DNA of 6,636 nt from an uncultured Eubacteriales bacterium (lineage in GTDB: Bacteria > Bacillota > Clostridia > Lachnospirales > Anaerotignaceae): NCBI GenBank assembly GCA_934552695.1, contig CAKTER010000090.1, positions 1 to 6,636 on the forward strand. The letters run 5' to 3'. The position numbers and the translations under genes are program-made. Under the pieces are notes generated by a model. It was not told the DNA's origin. It saw only the letters and a program-made list of their open reading frames with translations, and searched no databases. Below, piece by piece: positions 1 through 6,507 of the stretch (position 1 is the stretch's first letter; each line of letters begins with the position of its first letter).

Positions 1-348
1 CGGGCCGAGATTGTGGCGGGAACCGAGGAACGGGCGGTGGTGGAGGCCCTCATTGCCGGGCCGGAAACCGAAGGGCTTTGGGCCACGGTACCCAGCGGCA
101 CGAAGGTTCGCAGCGTAACGGTGTCCGATCGGGTGTGTTATGTGGATTTGAGCGACGACTTTTTGTCCCGGCAAGGGCTAACCGGCATCTCCGAAGAGCT
201 GACGGTGTATTCCATCGTCAATTCGTTGTGTGAACTGGATACGGTGGAACGGGTACAATTTTTGATTGAAGGCGAAAAACGGACGGGGGCTACGGGGGCG
301 CTGGACTTTAGCCAGACCTTTACGGCCGACCCGACCCGGAACGATTAA
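1..348 (+). CDS. GerMN domain protein, C-terminal part (5' end outside window)
   Basis: The frame is open from base 1 to the TAA at 346-348, giving 115 visible residues; the true start lies upstream. The visible part has the pattern of a GerMN domain: an ALIAGP segment, then PSGTKVRSV, then a YVDLSDDF strand, then ELTVYSIVNSL and a final VQFLIEGE strand. In Bacillus, GerM is a lipoprotein with two GerMN domains needed for sporulation and germination and linked to the forespore SpoIIIA-SpoIIQ channel. Single-domain relatives are common in Clostridia and are less well understood. A lipoprotein signal would be expected in the missing N-terminus, but this is not visible. The gene lies 28 bases before comEC on the same strand, which suggests co-transcription. 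The domain call is good; the exact role is inferred from the family. Confidence 0.8.
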   Translation, partial: RAEIVAGTEERAVVEALIAGPETEGLWATVPSGTKVRSVTVSDRVCYVDLSDDFLSRQGLTGISEELTVYSIVNSLCELDTVERVQFLIEGEKRTGATGALDFSQTFTADPTRND

Positions 349-364
349 GGTTGAAACACAGGAT

Positions 365-369
365 GGAGG
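365..369 (+). promoter_or_regulatory. Ribosome binding site of comEC
   Basis: GGAGG stands 7 bases before the ATG at 377. It decides the comEC start: the frame is open further upstream to 266, but that part overlaps the GerMN gene and encodes an arginine/proline-rich stretch unlike ComEC. Confidence 0.75.
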
Positions 370-376
370 AGAGCGC

Positions 377-2812
377 ATGAAACGCCCCATGCTTTGGTTG
401 GCGGGCTTTTATATGGCGGGTCTCCTGTTGGGGCAGACCCTGCCAGGGTGGGTGGGGTTTGCCCTTTTTGCATGGGCAGCTGTCCTGTTTTGCGGGGGAA
501 TGGCAAAGCGACGCCGGTCGAAGCTGTGGCTGGTGCTGCTTTTGGCGGTGGCGCTGGCGGGGGGCTCCAACCTCCGGCTTTCCGTTCTGCCCTGGGCGGA
601 TTGGCAGACTGTGGCAGAGGCCGCCGGAACGGTAGGGCTTCGGGGCCGGGTGATCGACCGCAAGCGTTCGGATTCCGGACGGCCGGTGGTGACGGTGCAG
701 GTGGAGCAGGCCGGAGAAATGGGGAAAGAAGCGGAGAGGCCCGGCGGAGGAACCGGAACGGAAGCCCAAACGGAAGCGGGGGCTACGGAACAATCCCTGT
801 CCCCGGCCCGGGTGCTGTTGATTTTCCCGGCGGACTCTGAGCTACCGGAGCTGGGCACCCAATGGCAGGCCCAAGGGGAACTCTATGCCTTTGACGGACG
901 CCGGAACCCCGGGGGCTTCGACTTTGCCCGGTATTACCGGAACCGGGGCATTGCCTGTGGGATGTATGTGGCGCAGGCAGAGGAAACCGACGCCGTGCCC
1001 CGGGGCGCAACCTTGGCCCGCCTGCGGGAAACGGTGAATGCGGTGTACGACCGGGCCCTTCCGGCTGAGGAAGCCGGGATTTTAAAAGCCATGGTGACCG
1101 GGGATAAGGCCGATGTGGACGACAGCGTGCGGGAGGCCTACCGGGCAGCGGGCATTAGCCATATTTTGGCCATTTCCGGCCTGCACGTTTCGTTGCTGGC
1201 CGAGCTGTTGCGGCGATTGCTGCGGCAGGCTCTGGGGCGCACCCGGCGGCAGGCGGCTGCCATCACGCTGGGGTTTTTGTGGGCCTACGGCCTGTTTACC
1301 GGGCTTAGCGCCTCCACGGCCCGTGCGGTAATTTTGGCTACGGTGGTGCTGGGGGGCCAGCTGCTGTACCGAAAGGCCGATACCCTGAACTCCCTGGGGA
1401 CGGCAGCCCTGCTGATTTTGCTGGCAAAGCCCCTGTATTTGTGGGACGCCGGGTTCCTGCTCTCCTTTGCTTCAGTAGCGGGCATTGTGCTGGGCTTTGC
1501 CTGGCTGGACGGGGTTTGGCCCCGTCGTCCGGCGGTGGCAAACCTGCTGCTGACTACGGTGTTTGCCACGTTGGGCAGTGGCCCCCTTGTCGCCTGGTTC
1601 TACTACCGGGTATCGGTGGTCTCGCTGGCAGCCAATCTGCTGGTGGTGCCGGTTTTGGAGCTGGTGCTGGCCCTGGGGATTTTAGTCGGGCTGGTGGGGC
1701 TTTGGTTCCCGGCCGGAGCCCTGTTTTTGGCCGGGCCGGACTATGTGCTGCTTAGGGGCATTACCGGGCTGAGCCGGTGGGTGGCCGCCCTTCCCGGAGC
1801 GGAGATTTTAACCGGCCGTCCCCCGCTGGGGGCCATGCTGTTTTACTATGGGCTGTTGCTGACGGTCCTGTGCCTGTGGAAGCAAAAGCCCCGGGGAATC
1901 CCACTCCTAACGGTGGGGCTGGCCGTCGGTCTGGCTGGCTCTTTCAGCTGGCAGCGGCTGGCCCAGGTGAACCGGGTGGCGTTTTTGGACGTGGGCCAGG
2001 GGGATGCGGCCGTCATTTCCACCTACGACCGCAAGGCCCTGGTCATCGACGGCGGCGGCTCGGCCTTTGCCCGGCGGGGAAACTCCACCGGTGTGAACGT
2101 GGTAGCCCCCTATCTGGAATATGTGGGGGCCGGAGCCATCGACCTGCTGGTGGTGACCCACATGGATACCGACCACGCCTTGGGGGCCTTGGAGCTGTTG
2201 GACGAAGTGCCGGTGCAGGCGTTGGCTCTGGGCCGGTGCAGCGACCCCTCCGACCCGCTGTTTGTGCAGCTGGTGCAAACGGCGGCGCAAAAGGGGGTAC
2301 CCCTGTACCGGTTTGAAACGGGGCAGGCGCTGGACCTGGCCGAAGATTTGTCCCTCACCTGCCTGTACGCCGGGGAGAACAACCCCGGTACCGACACCAA
2401 CGGGGATTCGCTGGTGCTGCGGCTGGATTGCGGGGACGGCGCCGTGCTGTTTACCGGGGATTTGGAGGCCCGGGACGAGGCGGCGCTGGTGGATAGCGGG
2501 GCTGACCTGTCGTGTACCGTGCTCAAGCTGAGCCATCACGGCTCCAAGTACAGCAGCACCCCGGAATTTTTGGCGGCAGCCCACCCGGACTGGGCGGTGG
2601 TCTCGGCAGGCCGGGGCAACCGCTACGGGCATCCCCATGCCGAAACTCTGGAGCGGCTGGAGGCGGCAGGGGTTCCGGTGCTGTCCACGGCCCGGCAGGG
2701 CGGCATTGTGTTTTGGGTAAGCTCCCGGGCCCGGGACTGGCCGGTAAGCACCTGTTTACCGACCGAAACCACAGAGGCGGCCCCCGGGCGGCCGGAAGGG
2801 AGCGAACCATGA
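377..2812 (+). CDS. comEC: ComEC/Rec2 family DNA internalization protein
   Basis: 811 residues, close to the usual ComEC length. ComEC is the inner-membrane channel that takes single-stranded DNA into the cell during natural transformation. An N-terminal hydrophobic region (about 5-65) leads into an OB-fold/DUF4131-like domain (about 80-210), which carries an uncommon E/G/A/T-rich insert at about 112-141. The Competence domain (about 230-520) has many membrane segments and the family motifs ISHILAISGLHVSLL (260-274) and GLSASTARA (309-317). The C-terminal metallo-beta-lactamase-like domain (about 533-785) has FLDVGQGDA (537-545), THMDTDH (594-600), FTGDLE (692-697), LSHHGS (718-723) and GHPH (751-754). 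The metal-binding HxDxDH signature is intact, so the nuclease-like domain could be active. The start at 377 is preceded by GGAGG. The TGA overlaps the holA ATG. No other competence gene is visible, so actual transformability is unknown. Confidence 0.96.
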   Translation: MKRPMLWLAGFYMAGLLLGQTLPGWVGFALFAWAAVLFCGGMAKRRRSKLWLVLLLAVALAGGSNLRLSVLPWADWQTVAEAAGTVGLRGRVIDRKRSDSGRPVVTVQVEQAGEMGKEAERPGGGTGTEAQTEAGATEQSLSPARVLLIFPADSELPELGTQWQAQGELYAFDGRRNPGGFDFARYYRNRGIACGMYVAQAEETDAVPRGATLARLRETVNAVYDRALPAEEAGILKAMVTGDKADVDDSVREAYRAAGISHILAISGLHVSLLAELLRRLLRQALGRTRRQAAAITLGFLWAYGLFTGLSASTARAVILATVVLGGQLLYRKADTLNSLGTAALLILLAKPLYLWDAGFLLSFASVAGIVLGFAWLDGVWPRRPAVANLLLTTVFATLGSGPLVAWFYYRVSVVSLAANLLVVPVLELVLALGILVGLVGLWFPAGALFLAGPDYVLLRGITGLSRWVAALPGAEILTGRPPLGAMLFYYGLLLTVLCLWKQKPRGIPLLTVGLAVGLAGSFSWQRLAQVNRVAFLDVGQGDAAVISTYDRKALVIDGGGSAFARRGNSTGVNVVAPYLEYVGAGAIDLLVVTHMDTDHALGALELLDEVPVQALALGRCSDPSDPLFVQLVQTAAQKGVPLYRFETGQALDLAEDLSLTCLYAGENNPGTDTNGDSLVLRLDCGDGAVLFTGDLEARDEAALVDSGADLSCTVLKLSHHGSKYSSTPEFLAAAHPDWAVVSAGRGNRYGHPHAETLERLEAAGVPVLSTARQGGIVFWVSSRARDWPVSTCLPTETTEAAPGRPEGSEP
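2795..2802 (+). promoter_or_regulatory. Ribosome binding site of holA
   Basis: GAAGGGAG lies inside the comEC 3' end, 6 bases before the ATG at 2809. It supports a holA start that overlaps the comEC stop rather than one of the earlier in-frame positions. Confidence 0.6.
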
Positions 2813-3816
2813 AGGAACTGAAAGCAGACATCAAAAGCAAAAGCTTCCGCCCCTGCTATGTGCTGTATGGGACGGAGGACTATTTAAAGCAGGCCTGGGC
2901 CCAGCGGCTCACCGAGGCCATGGTGGACCCCATGGCGGCCACCATGAACCTGGACCGGTTTGCGGGGAACGCCTCCGCCGGGGAAATTGTGGCGGCGGCC
3001 CAAACCTTCCCGTTTTTGGCGGAGCGCCGGGTGGTGCTGGTTACCGGCAGCGGGCTGTTCGACGCCGGGCGCAAGGCCGACACCGAGGCCTTGGCGGCGT
3101 ATTTGGAGAACCCCTCGCCGGTGTGTACCCTGATTTTTGTGGAAAACAAGGTGAACGCCGCCAACCGGCTGTTCAAGGCGGCCAAGCAAGCGGGGCTGTG
3201 CGTGGAGCTAAAGGCCCCCACCGAGCGGGAGCTTGTGGCCTGGCTGCAAAAAAAGGCAGCGGCGGCGGGCCGGGAGCTGGACGGGGACGTGGCCCGGCTG
3301 GTGTTGGAGACCGTGGGCAGCGACATGACCAACCTGAACAACGAGATGGCCAAGCTGTGCGACTACCCCGGCAGCGGAACGGCCATTACGGCGGCGGACG
3401 TGGCGGCGGTCTGCTCCCAAACCCTGGAGGCCAAAATCTTCGATTTGGTGGACGCCCTCAGCCAAAAGCAAGGCGAAAAAGCGGTGGAGCTGTACCGGGA
3501 CATGCTGCTTCTCAAAAAGCGGCCCATCGACATTTTGGGGATGCTCATCCGGCAGTTCCGGCTGCTGTTTCAGGTAAAATATCTGGCCCAAAAGGGGGAG
3601 GGGCCAAGCGCCATCGTTGCCCGGCTGGGGCTGACGGAGCGGCAGGCGTTTTTGGTGCGGAAGCTGCTGGCCCAAGGCAAAAACTTCTCGCTTTCCACCC
3701 TGTCTCAGGCGCTGGAGGACTGCTTGGAGGCGGACGTGGCCTTTAAAACCGGGCAGATTGACGAGGAGCTGGCGGTGGAGCTGCTGATTTTAAAATACGG
3801 GGCGGCGAAAGAATAA
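2809..3816 (+). CDS. holA: DNA polymerase III subunit delta
   Basis: 335 residues, the normal length for HolA. The delta subunit belongs to the clamp-loader complex and opens the beta sliding clamp during chromosome replication. Family features in order: an N-terminal YVLYGTEDYL segment (17-26, the degenerate nucleotide-fold start typical of delta), FPFLAERRVVLV (67-78), SDMTNLNNEMAKL (171-183), EAKIFDLVDAL (207-217) and the C-terminal collar-region pattern FKTGQIDEELAVELLIL (312-328). The ATG shares bases with the comEC TGA (ATGA), which implies translational coupling. The longer open frame upstream is comEC sequence read out of frame and is not part of the protein. comEC-holA adjacency is common in Firmicutes; there holA is often followed by rpsT, which is not seen here. 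Of 17 arginines, 14 use CGG. Confidence 0.95.
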   Translation: MKELKADIKSKSFRPCYVLYGTEDYLKQAWAQRLTEAMVDPMAATMNLDRFAGNASAGEIVAAAQTFPFLAERRVVLVTGSGLFDAGRKADTEALAAYLENPSPVCTLIFVENKVNAANRLFKAAKQAGLCVELKAPTERELVAWLQKKAAAAGRELDGDVARLVLETVGSDMTNLNNEMAKLCDYPGSGTAITAADVAAVCSQTLEAKIFDLVDALSQKQGEKAVELYRDMLLLKKRPIDILGMLIRQFRLLFQVKYLAQKGEGPSAIVARLGLTERQAFLVRKLLAQGKNFSLSTLSQALEDCLEADVAFKTGQIDEELAVELLILKYGAAKE

Positions 3817-3824
3817 AAGTAACG

Positions 3825-3848
3825 GTTTGGTTGCAAAACTAAACTTTC
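3825..3848 (+). terminator. Possible weak terminator after holA
   Basis: GTTTGGTT (3825-3832) can pair with AACTAAAC (3837-3844), including one G-U pair, around a GCAA loop, followed by TTT. The stem is AT-rich and the T-run is short, so termination would be inefficient at best. It lies in the right place, between the holA stop and the next promoter. Confidence 0.3.
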
Positions 3849-3850
3849 TA

Positions 3851-3880
3851 TTGACAAAGTGTAAACCTCTCTGGTATATT
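3851..3880 (+). promoter_or_regulatory. Housekeeping (sigma-A-type) promoter of the PepSY/HU operon
   Basis: A perfect -35 TTGACA (3851-3856) is followed after 18 bases by -10 TATATT (3875-3880). The TGG before the -10 gives the extended -10 TGn pattern. Transcription would start near 3887, giving a leader of about 27 bases before the ATG at 3914. No operator-like palindrome was seen over it. Confidence 0.85.
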
Positions 3881-3894
3881 CCCATTAAAATACT

Positions 3895-3905
3895 AAAGGA
3901 GGAGG
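3895..3905 (+). promoter_or_regulatory. Ribosome binding site of the triple-PepSY lipoprotein gene
   Basis: AAAGGAGGAGG ends 8 bases before the ATG at 3914. It fixes the start there. An upstream in-frame start at 3827 would lie before the promoter and would spoil the signal peptide. Confidence 0.85.
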
Positions 3906-3913
3906 TTTTCCCC

Positions 3914-4768
3914 ATGAAACAAAAATGGATTATGACGGGTACGGCGCTGATGCTGGCGGCGGCGCTTGTCGGATGCGGCAACAGCCCCACGGCGAACCAA
4001 TCCCAGAGTAGCCAGCAGGCAGAATACATCAGCATGGAGCAGGCGCAGACGGCGGCGCTTCAGGCGGCGAATATTGAGGCATCCAATGCAAGCATTTCTT
4101 CGTCCACGCTCAGCGAGGTGGCGGGCGTGACCTGCTACAAGGTGGAGTTTACTTCGGGCGATTACGTCTATGCCTACTCCATTAACGCCGAGAGCGGCGA
4201 GGTGCTGGAGGCGAGTTATCGGGATAAGAACGCCGCACCCGCAGACAGCGCTCAGACGGATACCACTGCATCCGGTGCGACCACCACTCCGGCGCAGTCT
4301 GCGCCCAACACAAACACCTCTACCGGTGCGGTGGACGAGGCCAAGGCGCAGGAGATTGCCCTTGCCCATGCAGGTGTGAACGCCGCAGACGCCACCATCA
4401 CCAAGTCCAAGCTGGACTATGACGACGGACGTCAGGTGTATGAAATTGAGTGGTACGCAAACGGTGCGAAGTACGACTATGACGTTGCGGTTGCTACCGG
4501 CGAGATCGTCAACTCTGGCTACGAGGCGAAAACCGTGGTTGGCACCGGAAACAGCGCCACCGTCAGCGAGGCGACGGCAAAGCAGACCGCCCTGGCCCGT
4601 GTATCCGGCGCAACGGAAAAGGACATTTACGAATGGAAGCTGGATTACGACGATGGCCGCCCGGAGTATGAAGGCAAGATTATCTACGACGGCTCCGAGT
4701 ATGAATTTACTATCGACGCCACTTCCGGCAATATTACCGAATGGGACGCCGAGGTACTGAACCGCTAA
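3914..4768 (+). CDS. Lipoprotein with three PepSY domains
   Basis: 284 residues. The N-terminus is a lipoprotein signal: MKQKW, a hydrophobic stretch, then the lipobox LVGC with the lipidated cysteine at 21. The protein should therefore be anchored on the outer face of the membrane. An S/Q/T/N-rich spacer follows, then PepSY repeat 1 (about 39-102), a T/A/P-rich linker (about 103-138), PepSY 2 (about 139-203) and PepSY 3 (about 216-280). Repeats 2 and 3 share the core KLDYDDGR..YE and a TGEI/SGNI turn; repeat 1 is more diverged. PepSY domains occur in M4 protease propeptides, where they inhibit the enzyme, and in free-standing envelope proteins of mostly unknown role. No protease is encoded nearby. 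It is the first gene of the operon, under its own strong promoter. Its TAA overlaps the Shine-Dalgarno of the next gene, 13 bases ahead. Only 1 of 5 arginines uses CGG, unlike holA. The domain and location calls are firm; the function is unknown. Confidence 0.88.
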   Translation: MKQKWIMTGTALMLAAALVGCGNSPTANQSQSSQQAEYISMEQAQTAALQAANIEASNASISSSTLSEVAGVTCYKVEFTSGDYVYAYSINAESGEVLEASYRDKNAAPADSAQTDTTASGATTTPAQSAPNTNTSTGAVDEAKAQEIALAHAGVNAADATITKSKLDYDDGRQVYEIEWYANGAKYDYDVAVATGEIVNSGYEAKTVVGTGNSATVSEATAKQTALARVSGATEKDIYEWKLDYDDGRPEYEGKIIYDGSEYEFTIDATSGNITEWDAEVLNR

Positions 4769-4781
4769 GGAGGAACCAGAC

Positions 4782-5849
4782 ATGAAAAAGAACCGACTCA
4801 TCCAAACGACCGCCTGTGCGATGGCGCTGTCCGCCGCACTGACGGGGAGCGCCTTTGCCGCCACCAATGTGACCGCCACCCTGCGCCCGGATGTGACTGT
4901 TTGCATTGACGGCGTTACCTGCGACTTCTACAACGCCCAGGGCAAGGAGGTTCATCCCATTCTCTGCAATGGTACGACCTACATTCCGCTCCGTGCCGTG
5001 GGCGAGCTGATGGGCACGAATGTGAATTGGGATGGCACCACCGGCACCGCCTCTCTCGGCGGGACGCGCACCACCGGCAATGTGACCGGAACGCCGGACA
5101 CGGCGGCGAAGCGCACGGATGTGACCTTCACCCTTCGTCCAGAGTATCACATCGTCATCGACGGCACCGAGCGTACCTTTGTGAACGCCAACGGCACGAA
5201 GGTCGATCCGGCGATCTACAACGGCTCCATCTATCTGCCCCTCCGCGCCATTGGTGAGATCATGGGCAAGCGCGTGAGCTGGGACGGCGCCACACAGACC
5301 GTCCGTCTGGACAGCACAGCTTCCGGCTGCGATGTCACCGACTTTGACACCAACAATTCTTCCCAGTCCGCGCCCACCGGCGGCGTGACGCTGGAGCAGG
5401 CGAAGCAGACCGCGCTCCAGCACGCGGGCAAGACCGCTTCGCAGGTGCAGTTCGTCAAGTCACAGCAGGATTGGGAGAATGGGCGCAAGGTCTATGAGAT
5501 CGAGTTCATCGTCAGCGGCGGCACTGGCTATACCGAGTACGACTATGAGATCGACGCCGCCACCGGCAAGATCGTCAGCTATGACTACGATGCCGAGAGC
5601 TACACCCCGGCCCAGAACACCAACACCAATGCCAATGTGAAGATCAGCGAGGCAACGGCAAAGCAGACCGCCCTTGCCCGTGTCCCCGGCGCGACGGCTG
5701 CGAACCTCTACAAGTTCAAGCTGGACTTTGACGATGGCCGCTGGGAGTACGAGGGCGAGATCCGCTATGGCACGATGGAGTACGACTTCACCATCGACGC
5801 CAATACCGGCGCGATCATCGAATGGGACATGGAATCCATCTACGACTGA
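4782..5849 (+). CDS. Secreted protein with two copper amine oxidase N-terminal-type repeats and two PepSY domains
   Basis: 355 residues. A Sec signal peptide (MKKNR, hydrophobic core, AFA) probably cuts after residue 26. Two repeats of the Cu_amine_oxidN1 type follow at about 33-92 and 117-176. Each has a beta-rich IDG start, a Y(I/L)PLRA(V/I)GE(L/I)MG core (67-78 and 151-162) and a W-D-G turn before a final strand. This module is a frequent extracellular repeat in Clostridia and Bacilli and does not imply amine oxidase activity, since no catalytic domain is present. After an S/T/N-rich linker come PepSY 1 (about 201-270) and PepSY 2 (about 286-350). PepSY 2 closely matches the last repeat of the preceding lipoprotein, even at DNA level. 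There is no membrane anchor, LPXTG motif or SLH domain, so it may be released or held by partners. AAGGAGG (4767-4773) precedes the ATG by 8 bases. None of its 14 arginines uses CGG. The biological role is not known. Confidence 0.87.
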   Translation: MKKNRLIQTTACAMALSAALTGSAFAATNVTATLRPDVTVCIDGVTCDFYNAQGKEVHPILCNGTTYIPLRAVGELMGTNVNWDGTTGTASLGGTRTTGNVTGTPDTAAKRTDVTFTLRPEYHIVIDGTERTFVNANGTKVDPAIYNGSIYLPLRAIGEIMGKRVSWDGATQTVRLDSTASGCDVTDFDTNNSSQSAPTGGVTLEQAKQTALQHAGKTASQVQFVKSQQDWENGRKVYEIEFIVSGGTGYTEYDYEIDAATGKIVSYDYDAESYTPAQNTNTNANVKISEATAKQTALARVPGATAANLYKFKLDFDDGRWEYEGEIRYGTMEYDFTIDANTGAIIEWDMESIYD

Positions 5850-5863
5850 ACAAAAAACGAATC

Positions 5864-5868
5864 AGGAG
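5864..5868 (+). promoter_or_regulatory. Ribosome binding site of the HU gene
   Basis: AGGAG stands 9 bases before the ATG at 5878. It selects this start over the longer open frame beginning at 5674, whose first part is only the preceding gene read in another frame. Confidence 0.7.
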
Positions 5869-5877
5869 AACGAGAAC

Positions 5878-6150
5878 ATGAACAAGACTGAACTGGTTTC
5901 CTCTGTGGCCGAAATCGCAGGGGTAGGCAAGAAGGACACCGAGCAGGTGCTGAACGCCTTTTTCAGCACGGTGCAGGAGACCTTGAAACAAAACGACAAG
6001 GTACAGATCCCTGGCTTCGGCAGCTTCGAGGTGCGGGAACGTGCCGCCCGTCAGGGCCGCAATCCCCACACCGGCGAGACCATCGAGATCGCCGCGGCGA
6101 AGGTGCCTGCCTTCAAGCCCGGAAAGGCATTGAAGGACGCAATCCAATAA
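5878..6150 (+). CDS. HU family DNA-binding protein
   Basis: 90 residues, exactly the usual HU size. HU dimers bind and bend DNA with little sequence preference, compact the nucleoid and help recombination complexes. The start MNKTELV, the GFGSFEVRERAARQGRNP stretch (46-63) and the end VPAFKPGKALKDAI (76-89) match the bacterial HU signature. The R-N-P at 61-63 is the tip that intercalates in the minor groove. It lies 28 bases after the secreted PepSY gene, with no promoter seen between them and a strong terminator just after it, so it is probably transcribed with the two exported-protein genes. That pairing is unusual. HU rather than IHF is favoured by the sequence and host type. Whether this is the main chromosomal HU or an extra copy from a mobile element cannot be told. 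One of 4 arginines uses CGG, as in its operon neighbours and unlike holA. Confidence 0.95.
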   Translation: MNKTELVSSVAEIAGVGKKDTEQVLNAFFSTVQETLKQNDKVQIPGFGSFEVRERAARQGRNPHTGETIEIAAAKVPAFKPGKALKDAIQ

Positions 6151-6154
6151 AATT

Positions 6155-6203
6155 AAAAAAGCTCCTCTCGGGTATCACACATATTCGAGAGGAGTCCTTT
6201 TTG
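6155..6203 (+). terminator. Strong intrinsic terminator of the PepSY/HU operon
   Basis: CTCCTCTCG (6162-6170) pairs perfectly with CGAGAGGAG (6186-6194) around a 15-base loop. It is followed by a TCCTTTTTG tail and preceded by an A-run (6155-6160). It begins five bases after the HU stop. Confidence 0.9.
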
Positions 6204-6294
6204 TTCACGCGACGCGAACATTTCTATAGCACCGAAAATCTTGTATGGTGGGAAAATAATTCTATTGCAAGATAAGGAAGAAGCAGGGGTACAG

Positions 6295-6392
6295 TTACTT
6301 ATTTGGAAAAGTAATTCTATAAAGTTCGTCTAATGCATATTCGGGTGGAATATTGGGGTTTTCATTGTGCTCACTGTACCATTGTTGTAATT
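6295..6392 (-). pseudogene. C-terminal remnant of an unidentified gene, cut at the tRNA fragment
   Basis: On the minus strand a frame ending in TAA (6295-6297) reads as plausible protein, with motifs QLQQWYSEHNENP and PPEYALDELYRITFPNK. It has no ATG or ribosome binding site. Upstream it enters the tRNA-derived sequence and meets an in-frame TGA at 6418-6420. This fits the last ~32 codons of a gene whose 5' part was lost or moved by recombination at about 6390-6395. The composition is more AT-rich than the rest of the window. I do not recognise the family. It could also be a chance open frame, since it is short. Confidence 0.4.
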
Positions 6393-6439
6393 GACTGGGG
6401 GTCAAGGGGTCGTGAGTTCAAGTCTCGTCACTCGGACCA
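6390..6439 (+). other. 3' half of a tRNA, probably tRNA-Pro; likely att site
   Basis: The 3' half of a tRNA can be laid out base by base. An anticodon-loop-like CTGGGGG (6395-6401, possible anticodon GGG, proline) is followed by the 3' anticodon stem TCAAG (6402-6406) and a five-base variable loop GGGTC. The T-stem GTGAG/CTCGT holds the loop TTCAAGT (6417-6423). The 3' acceptor strand CACTCGG (6429-6435), discriminator A and CCA (6437-6439) complete it. Clostridial tRNA-Pro genes have a similar variable loop and acceptor end. There is no D-arm, and the 5' acceptor strand CCGAGTG is absent at the proper distance, so this is not a working tRNA gene. Fragments starting at the anticodon loop and running to CCA are typical crossover cores of tyrosine-integrase elements. 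The isotype is less certain than the tRNA origin. Confidence 0.72.
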
Positions 6440-6441
6440 TA

Positions 6442-6500
6442 CGGAGTGTCCTTAAAGGATTTGAGTATCCTGTAACGGACACTCCGCATTTTTATTTTCT
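6442..6500 (+). terminator. Intrinsic terminator following the tRNA fragment
   Basis: CGGAGTGTCC (6442-6451) pairs perfectly with GGACACTCCG (6477-6486). Inside the loop a second small stem, AGGAT (6456-6460) with ATCCT (6467-6471), gives a nested hairpin. A CATTTTTATTTTCT tail follows on the + strand only, so it serves rightward transcription. It is probably the original terminator of the tRNA gene and begins three bases after CCA. Confidence 0.85.
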
Positions 6501-6507
6501 GCAAAGT

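Noticed and set aside
266..376. Upstream in-frame extension of comEC
   Set aside because: It overlaps the GerMN gene, encodes a basic low-complexity stretch, and the ATG at 377 has a good ribosome binding site and starts the hydrophobic N-terminus.
1907..2638. Long minus-strand open frame inside comEC
   Set aside because: It overlaps the conserved metallo-beta-lactamase domain and its translation shows no recognisable domain.
3893..4906. Long open frame on the minus strand (337 residues)
   Set aside because: It is antisense to the promoter, the lipoprotein gene and the start of the next gene, all well supported. Its translation is arginine/glycine/valine-rich without domain features, so it is a shadow of GC-rich coding DNA.
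5674..5877. Upstream extension of the HU frame
   Set aside because: This part is the PepSY coding sequence read in another frame; it is S/T/R-rich, and HU proteins start at the MNKTELV position.
6203..6219. Imperfect palindrome GTTC...GAAC after the terminator, considered as an operator
   Set aside because: The symmetry is broken in the centre, there is no promoter beside it, and it is too short to separate from chance.
6341..6439. A complete tRNA whose 5' acceptor strand would be TCGGGTG (6341-6347), able to pair with CACTCGG
   Set aside because: The span is 99 bases, with 49 bases before the anticodon stem instead of about 26. No D-arm can be formed and the variable loop is the short type, so the pairing is probably chance.
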